Source: Pegea sp. RAD2-039
Lineage: Eukaryota > Chordata > Thaliacea > Salpida > Salpidae
Assembly (NCBI GenBank): GCA_034620365.1
Contig: JAQGEQ010000162.1
Location: 310,001-374,000 of the forward strand
Direction of reading: 5' to 3'
DNA length: 64,000 nucleotides
Part shown: positions 48,590 to 61,480 of the stretch, piece after piece
Numbering within the stretch: position 1 is the stretch's first letter
Layout: each line of letters opens with the position of its first letter
The notes under the pieces: generated by a model
Seen by the model: only the letters and a program-made list of their open reading frames with translations
Databases searched by the model: none
What the model was told of the DNA's origin: nothing
Made by a program: the position numbers and the translations under genes

Positions 48590-49685
48590 AAGAAAATTTT
48601 GCAACAACAAAGTAGCAACATGAAAGTAGTGACTTTGAAGTCAAAGTATTTAGCATCCAAATGCAATTCTTCGTTGATATTAGATGTTTGCTTGAGTGTT
48701 TCAAGATAAGATTATAAGAGGACTGCATCAAAACAACAAATATTTTTAATGAAAATCAATGAAACCTGAATAAGCTATAGCAACTGAAAAAAGTTTAGAT
48801 TTTCTCCTGTTGCATTCGGACATTCTTATCAGCTGACATTTGTCTAAATAGTTCAAATATCTTCATCAACCACCTGATAAGTACGATCAAGTCTTAACAA
48901 ACAAATCTATTAATCTTTTATTTACAAATTACCTGATAATTAACATATTTTTTAGAAAGATCTCTTTGGTGAAATCTTTATATTGTACCATAATCTTTAA
49001 GTTTGCTTCAAATCTTAGAAAAAGATTCGTAGATATCAGAATTCTGCTGGAATCTATAAATATAAAGAAAACTGTAATAAACCAATAAATAATGTAAATG
49101 ATTTCAAATTGAACTAACCTGAACAAACAACAGCAACTGAAAAAACGTCTGATTTTATCATTTTGTATTTAGACATTCTCATCAGCCGAGATTTGTCAAT
49201 CAAGTTCAGATCATCTCTTATTAGTTACATAAGCTTTATATTTGACCAACAAACCCAGTAACCTTCAATTTACAAGTATTGTTTAAAGATAATCAGTTGT
49301 GTAACTCAAAATTTTTATCAAAATTTAAACTTGTAGCTGATGATATAAATAGTTAAAAATGAGATTTAGTTTTTGCTAAAAATTATTTATTATTTGAAAC
49401 TGACCAGCAAAGTTCAAACATTAGGAAAAAAATTTGGTTTCTTCGCTTCTCTATCCAAAATCTCATCGAAGTAAGAGTAAGTAGTTGTACTCTCATGTGA
49501 CCTAGAAAACTCAAAATGTAGGATTCTGTGAAGAAAATCAATCATTAAAATAAATCACAAGATAGCGCTGTAGTAACAATTTACCTGACAATTAAAAAAT
49601 GTCTTTTTAAATCATCAAAAGTTGAAACATTTACAACAAATTCATATATCTTCATCAACTCCAGTATTGTGGAAAAAGTAAAGGA
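48590..49685 (-). pseudogene. Array exon series, copy at 48.6-49.7 kb
   Basis: Same exon order as 36.5-37.7 kb. The RILISTNLFLRFEAN exon (about 49055-48945) is open. The FLRDFEA exon is truncated at 49680, where it joins linker sequence. Confidence 0.5.
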
Positions 49686-50289
49686 TGATGTTAACAACTA
49701 AGACTAATAATCCTAAATTAAGAAATCAATGGTGACACACTATATGAATCATCCAAAAAAAACTTTCCTTCAAGAAATTTTTATCAAATGCGTTCTATCA
49801 AAAAAAATATTCAACATTTACATTTATATAAACTAGTTATTTGTAGAAGTCAGAACTGCAAAACTAATTTTATATTTTATCTGCATTTTTTAAAGCCTTT
49901 TATAAAATTATTAAGAAATTATGATTTCTTCTAAAGTTCAATCAAAACACACATTTGTATAAAGATAATGAAATTAAAAGAAATTGCTTTAGAAACTAAA
50001 ACTAAAATTAATTACTAATATATAAAAGCTTATTTTTTGTTACATTTTTTAAACTAAAAGAAATAGACCCTGAACATAATTATTTATCTATTCAAAAAGG
50101 AAAATTGCTTTTTGCACTGTTTAAAAGCCTTGTTTACTTTTGTTATACTAAAGTTGTGATTTTTTAAAAGTCTGAATTTACAAAGGTAAAGAATTACCAG
50201 TAAATTTAATTAATTAATTTACCTGGTAAAAGATTTAATAGATTAATATAATTTTAGATATAATTTTAATCACCTTATTAAAAACAGAA
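49686..50289. repeat. Linker fragments before 7SL copy 4
   Basis: 49685-50035 matches 500-840. 50036-50110 matches 20860-20940. About 50170-50280 is AT-rich and seems unique. Confidence 0.5.
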
Positions 50290-50570
50290 AAATAAATGGG
50301 TCCAATCTTATTGGTTAGGCTGTGACACTTGTTTAGATGTACTGATGAGGATATAGAATATGAGAAACCCCTGTCGAAGCATCACAATGCAGAGAACTAA
50401 CTGAGGATATTTGAGAATCTAGCAAGCTAGATAGAACTATAGAGAATTATCATAAGGCTGCAAGAATACTCGACGACCATACAAGTGCACACAGCTTCCG
50501 GCCTCATACCGTCCACCATCTCAAGCCTCCTAGCAACTGGATTACAAGCGCACGCCACAACGCCCGGCGA
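50290..50570 (-). ncRNA. 7SL RNA-derived element, copy 4
   Basis: Same middle as copies 1 and 3, with an intact head. The 3' end reads GGACCCATTTA then TTTTTC. Confidence 0.75.
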
Positions 50571-51640
50571 GAGAAATTTATAAAGTTAATTTTTAAACTT
50601 TGTTTTTGATGATTATTTTTCTGCTTAAACATAATTTACCCATATTTTTTAGCCTATCTTTTATGAAAACAATTTTAAAAACAAATTTTATAAATACTTG
50701 TCTATTATAAAAAATATTTAACTAAACTTGTTATTTTAAGTTAATTGAAGTCAAGCAACAATTATTAAATTTGTAAAGTTTTTTTAACATTAAATGTTAC
50801 CACTAAAATTTGAAGCCTTTTTATGAATCTTTTAATATTTTAGCATTTAACATACATTGGTAAATTCAATTTTAATAACTGAATTTGGCCAATAATTTTT
50901 AATTAAATTCTAATTATATTTATAAAAAAGTTGATTTACTCTGTTTTATCAAAGCTGATATATTTTCTAACTCTTTTTTATCAATTAATTTCACAATTTA
51001 GTTTATTTCACTAAGCAATCAGTAATCACTTAACAATCTTTTAACCCAAAATTCGTTTAATATTCCTACTTTCTAACTTATTCACTATTACTTACTCAAT
51101 ACAGCAAATTTTGTATATTTCATAAATAAGCTTGTTCTTTCTTTTAATAAAAGTTTGATAATTAAGTTAATTTGATTTTTACTTATGAATATTATTTACA
51201 GTTTAAACTAAAATTAAATTTAACTATTTCTTTCATTAGATGCATTTTTTTATGGAAATGTCACCTTAACTAGCTTCACTGAAAAATACTAGTGAGTACT
51301 TATTACAAAGTAAACTCTAATTTGATTCAACTATTTGTTTTATTTAGAATCTTCTCATTCATCTGATTCTACGATCGTATACAACGAAAAAATCTATAAA
51401 AGAAAATAATTTCAATATCAATTACTAATATTCATTCAACCTAATAGAATTGATAAAGTGAAGTTAGTTTGCCTACATTTTAAATATGCCTTTTGTGTTA
51501 AATTAAATGTAAGACTATTTTGTTGACTGAAAAGTTTATAAAATTAATTATAGCAAATTGATTCTATTAATTAAAAAGTTTTATTATTAAACAATTAGTA
51601 TTTGTAATGTTGTAGAAAAATTTTTTCACTAATTTTCTAC
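50571..51640. repeat. Array linker after 7SL copy 4
   Basis: Collinear with 21321-22390. Confidence 0.65.
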
Positions 51641-51793
51641 CGTTTGCCTTTGATTGATCATCCACATTGTTAACCTTGCATTTAAGAGCTTTCTTAGAAG
51701 TTTCAGCAGCTGGAGATACTTCAATAGGAGGCTTAGTAGAGTTCTTAATTGTTTCTTCACAATCATGGAAATCCTCTCGACCTTGGCTGAAAC
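51641..51793 (-). CDS. Array hydrophilic exon, copy 2
   Basis: 153 nt, open: FSQGREDFHDCEETIKN, STKPPIEVSPAAETSKKALK, CKVNNVDDQSKANG. Confidence 0.6.
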
Positions 51794-51826
51794 CTGTTCA
51801 AATAAGTTTCAATATATTTTAATTTG

Positions 51827-51956
51827 CTAAATATCAAATTCCTTTTTTGTTACGTTTTGTAAAAAGTGAAAAGCAGTTTGAGCCCAACACCATCTCTTCC
51901 TGGCTAATAACCTTCTTGGCCAACAACCTTTCTTCCTGCTTCACAACATCTCCCAT
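51827..51956 (-). CDS. Array Met-starting exon, copy 3
   Basis: MGDVVKQEERLLAKKVISQE. An extra A near the end changes the closing codons (EFDI then TAG), so the region past the FLLF part is probably intronic. Confidence 0.5.
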
Positions 51957-52079
51957 TATGACTTAAAGGACACTTTTCAATCTCTTTTTAAATACAAACA
52001 AACTTTTATTTTAAGCTTATACTTAGGAACCTCTAAACAATTTTTTCATACAAACTATATTTCAAAACTCTATAAACTA

Positions 52080-53009
52080 AAATACAAGAAGAACAATGTA
52101 AGATATATTACACAATATAAACTAACCAAAATTAAGAACCTAATTATTTAAAATTAATAATACTTGATAAAAAAAGTGCTTTAAGTAATAAATATTGAAT
52201 AAAAGATTATGCAATTGAATGATTTATCAGATACTAAAAAAGTGTTTGTATCACTAAAGTTAAACTTTTTTCAATGAAGCTAATAACCAATTTCAATTGA
52301 TGTTATTAACACTTTACCAACGAAGTCTAATACAAACTATGATCAAATGAAAATAATAATTAAAATAATTAATCTGATCCTAAAAGCATTCACACCAAGA
52401 TACTATAATGGCTTAGTTTTAAAAAGAATTATGCAAGATCAGTTAGATTAACATAATTATATAAGTTCGTCATCTACATTCAAAAATTCAAGTAAAAAGA
52501 TAAAACTTTAATAACAATAGTTTGAAAAGAGTGTAAAATGACTGCCTAAGAGAAAATGATATGATAATTTCATGTCTTAGAATTATAGCATTTTCTTATA
52601 TTGCATAACAGTAATTTACATTTATCAAGAAAGTTTGCACAATTTTTAATTTAACTAAATAATTGCTAGTTTATATAGTTTTATGGCTATTAATCTACTT
52701 TAGATAAAATTGAAAGATTGCAGACAGGGATAGAACATTATTATTTTCGAGCCGTCTTCTTAAAAACTTAGTTTAATTTGCAAATTAAAGCATAATCTTT
52801 CTCTAATCATATTTCATATTTTTAATTAAAATTTTAATTGTCTTCATTTTAAAAATATATGCGAGGAACTGGTTTTGTCATTTGTTTTAATACTTTTACT
52901 ATTAAAATTACTCTTTTAAAACATCAAACTGAAACACTGATGATTTTGAAAAAATTTGCGATAAATGACCGTAAAATATTTGTAAACTAAGATTTCAAAT
53001 AGTTCTTAA
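52080..53009. repeat. Truncated block C joined to short linker
   Basis: Block C stops at about 52855 (AAAATATATGCGAGGAACTGG) and switches to linker 1280-1437. The identical junction occurs at about 59500, so the two were copied together. Confidence 0.7.
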
Positions 53010-54790
53010 AACTATCAAAAGATTCCACTATCAACCAAATCCCTATTTTGATTAAGTGGCTTGCTTGCCTTCTAAAATTTAAACACTTTAATATATTAAT
53101 TAGATTAGGAAGTGATTTAGAGTCAATGGTTTTCTTGACAATTTGAAGAGAGAGCCATGAGACAGTTGATATGTTTAGATACGCTAACAGTTGTATGCTA
53201 GTTGATCATGTGATCAGCTAATGTTGTGTTTATATTTGCAAGCTTTTTATCAGTGCCATAGTAAGCTGATGATTTCTATAGCGCCTCTACTGGTTACTAT
53301 TGTTTTGGTCGTTATGCTTCGTTGCTTACAAATGATTTCTGTGTCACGTGGTTAACAATTGTTTACAAAAACAGCATTATATGTTATGCCTGAAATAAAC
53401 AAGTGTTTTACAAGATTTTATTGCAATCGAAGCAGCGTTTTCGGGTTGATGAAACATCTGATGTTGATGACATCAGCAATTAATAATTTTTAATGGGACT
53501 AGAAGAAAGACTAATGGTATCTCTAGTGGAGATTGCTAGAAGTTGTTGTAAAATGTTGTAGAAATCATCAGTTGTTGTAGAAATGTTTACTTCTAATTTT
53601 AATTCAGAAACTATAATAAGAAAATTTTTAATGACTAATATAGAGGTTTAGAAATTAAGAAGCTAAATCACAAAACATAAAACCGTATCTGTTACTGAAT
53701 CAGAATACAGTTGTAAATTTTTAAAAGTTTATGAAAATGTAGTTTTATATAAACCTAAATATTGTAGTTGAAGATTTACTCAAAGTAATTGTTTTGTTTG
53801 TTTTGATTAAGAATAACAGAAACAATTTAAAGGCCTTTGCGGCAGTTTAAGTTTAAAAGAACTTGATCTATAAATAAGAAAGAAAGCGATTTATTTTGTA
53901 GTAAGCAAATCAGTTAGCAATTACAGAAGCTTTTGATTATAGAAAAAAATTGGAAATTTTGAACTTTTATACTTGCTTATAGTTAACTTCAGCAAAGCAA
54001 CTGACAAAGAGATAACTTACAACAAAGAATGGTGCTCCCGGTTTCATTTTAGGGAAATAAACTCTCAAAGCTCTCATAGATCTCATCTTAAATAGTTCAT
54101 TAAAAACCTCAAAAAAAGATAAAATACCCTCATTATCCAAGTCTAATATACCAATCTTAAAAACAATTTGATTATTTTAACAAGTAGCACCGACTTGAAG
54201 ATTTTGCATGATAATAACATCAAGTATCTATCCACCGACTTGGAATCCAAAGTAAGACTCCCTTGTATAGCTTACAAGCAACAAATGCTAAAATATGTTT
54301 AAAGTTAGTTGATAAAAGCTTTGAAAACTTATCAAAGATGATCTTACAAATATTTGAAAGACTAAAGATAATTATTTCAAAAGCTTCATCTTACCAACAA
54401 GACTATATGAGACGACTTCACGAGAAAAGCTGACAAATTAATTCAAAAACACAAAATTCAACATAATATGATTTTATTAAACATTTTCTTCAATATAGAA
54501 GAATTGAAACAGAAAATCGAGTTGAGAATAAAGTTGTCTTATTATTAAGATAAAAACTTCTCAATTAGTCTTTGCTTTCTCGTTTTTGTTATCAAAGCCA
54601 TCTTTGTAGATTTACAAAACATTGTTGTACCTAAACATTAGTAGGTGACATCAAAATACTTTTGATTCTACAAATCTTGTTTTATAAAAGATAAACAAAA
54701 GTTGTTAAAAAAATTTTTGATAAACAATAATCTCTAAAACTTTAGACTACTTCTACACTGATTATTTTTAATCATTATTTCAAATGAGAT
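53010..54790 (-). repeat. R1 module, copy 6
   Basis: EF-hand-like exon 54021-54155. Like copy 3, it lacks the KLREEFY segment. Confidence 0.8.
54021..54155 (-). CDS. EF-hand-like exon, R1 copy 6
   Basis: 135 nt, open. Loop DLDNEGILSFFE, then EVFNELFKMRSMRALRVYFP. Confidence 0.45.
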
Positions 54791-55245
54791 AAAACAAACC
54801 GAATGAGAGTTTCTCCTAGTATTTAAGTTCTTACATCAGCAACATACTCTTCAGTAATAACAAATTTTTTTGAATTCTGAGCCTTCAATTAATTATAGTT
54901 TGTTTAAGCCAGTGCAATATTCGAGACAAGTTTTACCTGTAATTACACATAAATTGTTAATTACAATTTAATTAGATGTAAAGTAAATAATATTTATATA
55001 CAAATGAAAGGTTGAAGTTAAATGCAGGCAATAGAATGCTATAAAGATAAACTTGTCGATTTCATAAACATGTTTGTGATTATATCATCCTATTCAACAA
55101 ACGTACATCTGGCTGCAATGTGATTGAGATTTGATGATCGTGGAACTATTATTTATCTAGCTGTTTTCTTGCTTCATATGAAGAATCGGTTTGTTTTGGC
55201 TCACCGAAGATGTTGATGAATGCCTTCAAACTTCTCGTTCTTCTG
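54790..55245 (-). pseudogene. 3' flank and C-terminal exon, copy at 55.2 kb
   Basis: Exon 55242-55149 after TTACAG is fully open: RTRSLKAFINIFGEPKQTDS, then SYEARKQLDK and TAA. The octamer is lost here (ATACAAAT). Confidence 0.5.
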
Positions 55246-56090
55246 TAAGTTGAAAGAACTGTTCATTAAACTGTTTGTAAACAAATATTTGGTTTTTGTA
55301 TTCAAAAATTTGATAAGTATTTATAAAAAATCTATTTTAGTTTCATCTACAAAGTTGTCATTTTCAAATAACCGTTCTTTATTTTGATGTTTTGCAAATA
55401 AATAAAAAACATTTTCTTCAAATTCAAATAGAAATAGAAAGTATTTAAAATTTGAGAAACAATTAGTTTATTTTGTTGTTAATAAAAAACTGAAAAAATT
55501 ATAAATAAGGAAAAACTTTATTGGTCACTTACAGCTATTTAAACAGTATTACTGTTATACTTTTTATATGCTTAGATATGGTTTAGTTTAAATACTCTAA
55601 CAATTTTCTTTGAAAATTATGATCATAAAATTAGTTTTTTAGTTTTGTTTCAAATCTGTTCGTTGATATTAGATGGTTGCTGGAGCATTTCAAGATAAGA
55701 ATATAAGAGGACTGCATCAAAAACTAACAATTTTCTTCCAATCTAATGATCATAAAATTAGTAGTTTAGTATAAACTGAATAAGAAGATTCAATAAAAAA
55801 AATTAAACAAAACATAAATAATAAAAAATCAAATAAAATAAGAATCTACAAACTTCACTTCAAACGTGAAAACCTTAGCATACTTGATAAGACTTTGAAA
55901 TTTACCTGAATATTACCAGAATGTCTGGCGAGGTTTCCTTGTTAAAAGCTGTATAGGTTTCAATATTCTTGATTTAACTGGAGATCTTCAAATTTGTTCG
56001 TTGATATTAGAAGTTTGCTGGAGTCTTTCAAGATAAGATTATATTAGGACTGCATCAAAACAAGAAAAAATTTTTATTAAAAATCGATCA
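55246..56090. other. Rearranged AT-rich stretch
   Basis: Pieces of the SSYN-type exon flank occur twice (about 55645-55720 and 55990-56060). Otherwise no coding signal. Confidence 0.4.
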
Positions 56091-56094
56091 AACC

Positions 56095-56705
56095 TTGATA
56101 AACAGCAGAAACTGAGAAAACGTCTGATTTTATCCTTTTATATTCTGGCATTCTCATTAGCTGAGATTTGTCAATCAAGTTCAGATCATCCACCATTAAT
56201 TACAAAAGTTTTATATTTGACGAACAAATCCAGTAATTTTCATTTTACAAGTTTTGTTTTAAGATAATCAGTTGTGTAACTCAAACATTTACTAAGAAGT
56301 AATAAAAAGTTTAAACTTGTAGCTGATGAGATTAATTGTCAAAAATGAGATTTAGTTTTTGCTAAAAGTTGTTTAATATTTAAAACTGACCAGCAAAGTT
56401 CAAACATTAAAAGAAACATTTAGTTTCTTCAATTCTCTATCCAAAATCACATCGAAGTAAGAGTAAATAGTTGTACTCTCATGTGACCTACAAAACTCAA
56501 AATGTAGGATTCTGTGAAGAAAATCAATCATTGAAATAAATCACAAGATAGCGCTGTAGTAACAAATTACCTGACATTTAAAAAATGTCCTTTTAAACCA
56601 TCAAAAGTTGAAACGTTTTCAACAAGTTCAGATATCTTCATCAACTCCAGTATTGTGGAAAAAGTACCTTCAAAATCTCTCAGAGATTTCATTGATTCTA
56701 AATCT
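56095..56705 (-). pseudogene. Array exons LMR-type, ESYIF-type and FLRDFEA-type
   Basis: The FLRDFEA exon (56705-56571) keeps its GTAATT donor. The ESYIF-type exon (56515-56380) and a diverged LMRMS-type exon (56190-56095) follow. Confidence 0.45.
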
Positions 56706-56879
56706 AATGGAAAATAAAAGATAAAATAAGTTGATCATCTCCAAAAGATCATTTATCAATTATAGCTTTACAGTTATACCATCATGAAAAAAAATATCTG
56801 TTTAAGAAACAACTAAAAGAAGTTATTTAAATTTGACAAAAAGGCGAGGAGAAATAGTGATTTATCTTGGTTAATCTTA

Positions 56880-57945
56880 TGATATTCGTATAGAATTTGT
56901 AATTAAGATATTTTCTTAGTTTCTTCATCTTATAATAAAAAATTAAATCAAAAAACACATTTGATTGGCAGTAATAGATAATTTGGAATCTATTATTTAG
57001 TATTTTCTTAAAGAAACAACTGATTGTTGGATGTCGGTATTTGATTGAGAAAAATATTACTTTTTATCGAGGATTTAAATCAGCTAACTTTAGATGGCAA
57101 TTTAAAGTTTAAATTAGACGAAAATTAATATTTCTATGTGATATTATCTAAGTTGATGAAACAACTCTTCTCTAGGTAGTTTTTAGTTAATTGTTTTTTG
57201 AACATGTTGATGCTTCAGTGTTCTGGACTATGTTGGAAAACCTGCCTTTCTTCACAAGTATAAAGTTCCAAAGGATAAAACATCACTGTGAATCTTCATC
57301 ATGTGATTTCTCAAATTATATTCAAAACTCTTAATTCAAAGATTATTTGTTTTTTTTTAAATCTTAGATTACTTTGAACTTTTTGTTTTTATAAGTTATT
57401 CGTGAACAATTTTGGCAAATTTTCAAATTGATGTTGTGCAATGAATGCACCTACTTGTTTATTGATTTAATTGATGTATTCTTACATCATCAGCCGAATA
57501 AAGTCTTTCCAACTTCTCTATCTTCTATATTGAAAAATTTTGTACATTTGACATATATTGATTTCATCTCAGAAGTTGTGTTTTGTAACTCACACTTGTT
57601 CATTGAGATTGCATAAAAGAAAGATCAAAATTTTTGTTTGAATAACTTTAATATAAATTATTCTCATTAATAATCTGTCATTCTTTTAACTACATGATTA
57701 CAGTTTCTCTTTACATATTTCCATCATCATCAATTAATTTATAAACACATTCAAAAATTTAACATGATTGTATTGCTCTTATCATTGATTCTTTAGGTTA
57801 ACTGTTTAATGCAGTCTATTTGCTTCTCTAAATACATCTTTGTATTCCTTGTTTTAAAATTTCCTCGTTCACTTTACAATTTTCTATTTAATTTTTAAAA
57901 AAGATTTTGTCAAAAAGCATAAATTAAATTTTTGTCATTTATTAT
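56880..57945 (-). pseudogene. Second copy of the 19.64-20.87 kb segment
   Basis: Minus strand 57612-57490 reads NKCELQNTTSEMKSIYVKCT, then KFFNIEDREVGKTLFG, open to TGA. 57340-57250 repeats FEYNLRNHMMKIHSD. The CAT tract is reduced to three units. Confidence 0.4.
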
Positions 57946-58281
57946 AAAGTAAACTCTATTTTAATTCAACGTTCTGTTTTATTTCAGAATCTTCTCATTC
58001 ATCTGATTCTACGATCGTGTACTACGAAAAAATCTATACAAGAAAAATAATTTCAATATTAATTACTAAAAATCATTCAACGTAACAGACTTGATAAAGT
58101 GAAGTTGGTTTGCCTACATTTTAAATATGCCTTTTGTGTTAAATTAAATGTAAGACTTTTTTGTTGACTGAAAAGTTTGTAAAAATAATTATAGCAACTT
58201 GATTCTATTAATTAAAAAGTTTTATTATTAAACAATTAGTATTTGTAATGTTGTAGAAATATAATTTCACTAATTTTCTAC
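57946..58281. repeat. Array linker, short copy
   Basis: Collinear with 51290-51640. The 7SL element and first half of the linker are missing. Confidence 0.65.
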
Positions 58282-58434
58282 CGTTTGCCTTTGATTGATC
58301 AGCCACATTATGAAACTTGCTTTTAAGAGCTTTCTTAGAAGTTTCAGCAGCTGGAGATACTTCAATAGGAGGCTTAGTAGAGTTCTTAGTTGTTTCTTCA
58401 CAATCTTGGAAATCTTCTCGACTTTGACTGAAAC
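58282..58434 (-). CDS. Array hydrophilic exon, copy 3
   Basis: 153 nt, open: FSQSREDFQDCEETTKN, STKPPIEVSPAAETSKKALK, SKFHNVADQSKANG. Confidence 0.6.
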
Positions 58435-58474
58435 CTGTTCAAATAAATTTCAATATATTTTAATTTGCTAAATA

Positions 58475-58597
58475 TCAATTTCCTTTTTTGTTACGTTTTT
58501 TAAAAAGTAAAAAGCAGTTTGAGCCCAACACCATCTCTTCCTGGCTAATCACCTTCTTGGCCAACAAACTTTCTTCCTGTTTCACAACATCTCCCAT
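58475..58597 (-). CDS. Array Met-starting exon, copy 4
   Basis: MGDVVKQEESLLAKKVISQE, then EMVLGS. In the same spacing to the hydrophilic exon as at 22.5 and 51.9 kb. Confidence 0.5.
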   Translation of the reverse strand: MGDVVKQEESLLAKKVISQEEMVLGSNCFLLFKKRNKKGN

Positions 58598-58724
58598 TAT
58601 GACTTAAAGGACACTTTTCAATCTCTTTTTAAATACAAACAAAATTTTATTCTATGCTTATACTTATCAACCTCTAAACAATTTTCTTCATACAAACTAT
58701 ATTTCAAAACTAATTAAACTAAAA

Positions 58725-59649
58725 TACAAGAAGAACAATGTAAGATATATTACAAAATATAAACTAACCAAAATTCAAAACCTAATCATTCAAAATTAGT
58801 AATACTTGATATAAAAGTGCTTTAAGTAATAAATATCAAATAACAAATTATGCAATTGAATGATTTATCAGATACTAAAAAAGTGTTTGTAGCACTAATG
58901 TTAATTTTTTTTTCAATGAAGCTAATAGCCAATTTCAATTGATGTTATTAACACCTTACCAACAAAGTCTAATACAAACTATGATCAAATGAAAATAATA
59001 ATTAAAATAATTAATCTGATCCTAAAAGCATTCACACCAAGATACTATAGTGGCTTAGTTTTAAAAAGAATTCTGCAAGATCAGTTAGATTAACATAATT
59101 ATATAAGTTTTTACCTACATTCAAAAATTCAAGTAAAAAGATAAAACTTTAATAACAATAGTTTGAAAAGAGTGTAAAATGACTGCCTAAGAGCAAATGA
59201 TATGATAATTTCATGTCTTAGAATTATAGCATTATCTTATATTGCATAACAGTAATTTACATTAACCAAGAAAGTTTGCACAATTTTTAATTTAACTAAA
59301 TAATTGCTAGTTTATATAGTTTTATGGCTATTAATCTACTTTAGATAAAATTGAAAGATTGCAGACAGGGATAGAACATTATTATTTTCGAGCCGTCTTC
59401 TTAAAAACTTAGTTTAATTTGCAAATTAAAGCATAATCTTTCTCTAATCATTTTTCATATTTTTAATTAAAATTTTAATTGTCTTCATTTTAAAAATATA
59501 TGCGAGGAACTGGTTTTGTCATTTGTTTTAATACTTTTACTATTAAAATTACTCTTTTAAAACATCAAACTGAAACACTAATGATTTTGAAAAAATTTGC
59601 GATAAATGACCGTAAAATATTTTTAGAATAAGATTTCAAATAGTTCTTA
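58725..59649. repeat. Truncated block C plus linker (twin of 52080-53009)
   Basis: Same internal junction as its twin, about 6.65 kb away. Confidence 0.7.
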
Positions 59650-61480
59650 AAACTATCAAAAGATTCCACTATCAACCAAATCCCTATTTTGATTAAGTGG
59701 CTTGACTGCCTTCTAAAATTTAAACACTTTAATATATTAATTAGATTAGGAAGTGATTTAGAGTCAATGGTTTTTTGACCATTTGAAGAGAGAGCAGTGA
59801 GAAGGTTGTTATGTTTAGATACGCTAACAGTTGTATGCTAGTTGATCGTGTGATCAGCTAATGTTGTGTTTATAATTGCAAGATTTTTATCAGTAGCATA
59901 GTAAGCTGATGATTTCTATAGCGCCTCTACTGGTTACTATTGTTTTGGTCGTTATGCTTCGTTGCTTACAAATGATTTCTGTGTCACGTGCTTAACACTT
60001 GTTTACAAAAACAGCTTCATATGTTGCGCCTAAAATTAACGAGTGTTTACCAAGATTTTGTTGCACTTGAAGCAGCGTTTTTGGGTTGATGAAACAGCTG
60101 ATGTTGATGACATCAGCAAATAAGTCAATATTAAAAATCAGCTTAGAGAAGAGTTTTACATCAATAATGTAATGGGACTAGAAGAAAGACTAATGATATC
60201 ACTAGTGGAGATTGCTAGAAATTGTTTTAAAATGTTGTAGAAATCATCAGTTGTTGTAGAAATGTTTACTTCTAATTTTAATTCAGAAACTATAATAAGA
60301 AAATTTTTAATGACTCATATAGAGGTTTAGAAATTAAGAAACTAAGTCACAAAACATAAAACCATATCTGTCACTGAATCAGAATACAGTTGTATATTTT
60401 TAAATGTTTATAAAAATGTAGTTTAATATAAACCTAAATATTGTAGTTGAACATTTACTCAAAGTAATTGTCTTGTTTGTTTTGATTAAAAATAACAGAA
60501 ACAATTTAAAGGCCTTTGCGGCAGTTTATGTTTAAAAGAACTTGATCTATATAAAAGAGAGAAAGCAATTTAATTTGTAGTAAGCAAATCAGTTAGCAAT
60601 TACAGAACAGTTTGATTATAGAAAAAAATTGGAAATTTTGAACTTTTATACTTGCTTATAGTTAACTTCAGCAAAGTAACTGACAAAGAGATAACTTACA
60701 ACAAAGAATGGTGCTCCTGGTGTCATTTTAGGGAAATAAACTCTCAAAGCTCTCATAGATATCATCTTAAATAGTTCATTAAAAACCTCAAAAAAAGATA
60801 AAATACCCTCATTATCCAAGTCTAATATACCAATCTTACAAACAATTTGATTATTTTAACAAGTAGCACCGACTTGAAGATTTTGCATGATAATAACATC
60901 AAGTATCTATCCACCGACTTGGAATCTACAGTAAGACTCTCTCGTATGGCTTACAAGCAACAAATACAAGAATATATTTAAAGTTAGTTGATAAAAACTT
61001 TGAAAACTTATCAAATATGTTCTTACAAATATTTGAAAGACTAAAGATAAAGATGATTATTTCAAAAGCTTCATCTCACCAACAAGTCTTTATGAAACGA
61101 CTTCACGAGAAACGCTGACAAAATAATTCAAAACACAAAATTGATCATGATATGATTTTATTAAACTTTTTTTTCAATATAGAAGAATTTAAACAGAAAA
61201 TCGAGTTGAGAATAAAGTTGTCTTAAAGTTAAGATAAAAACTTTCCAATTAGTCTTTGCTTTCTCGTTTTTGTTATCAAAGCCATCTTTGTAGATTTACA
61301 AAACATTGTTGCACCTAAAAATTAGTAGATGACATCAACATACTTTTGATTCTACAAATCTTGTTTTATAAAAGATACACAAAAGTTGTAAAATAAATTT
61401 TTTGATGAACAATAATCTGTAAAACTTCAGACTAATTCTACACTGATTATTTTTAATCATTATTTTAAATGAGATAAAAC
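59650..61480 (-). repeat. R1 module, copy 7
   Basis: EF-hand-like exon 60700-60834. The KLREEFY-region plus frame survives as LREEFYINNVMGLEERLM. The minus-strand ADVINISCF frame is open. Confidence 0.8.
60700..60834 (-). CDS. EF-hand-like exon, R1 copy 7
   Basis: 135 nt, open. Loop DLDNEGILSFFE, then FKMISMRALRVYFPKMTPGA. Confidence 0.45.
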
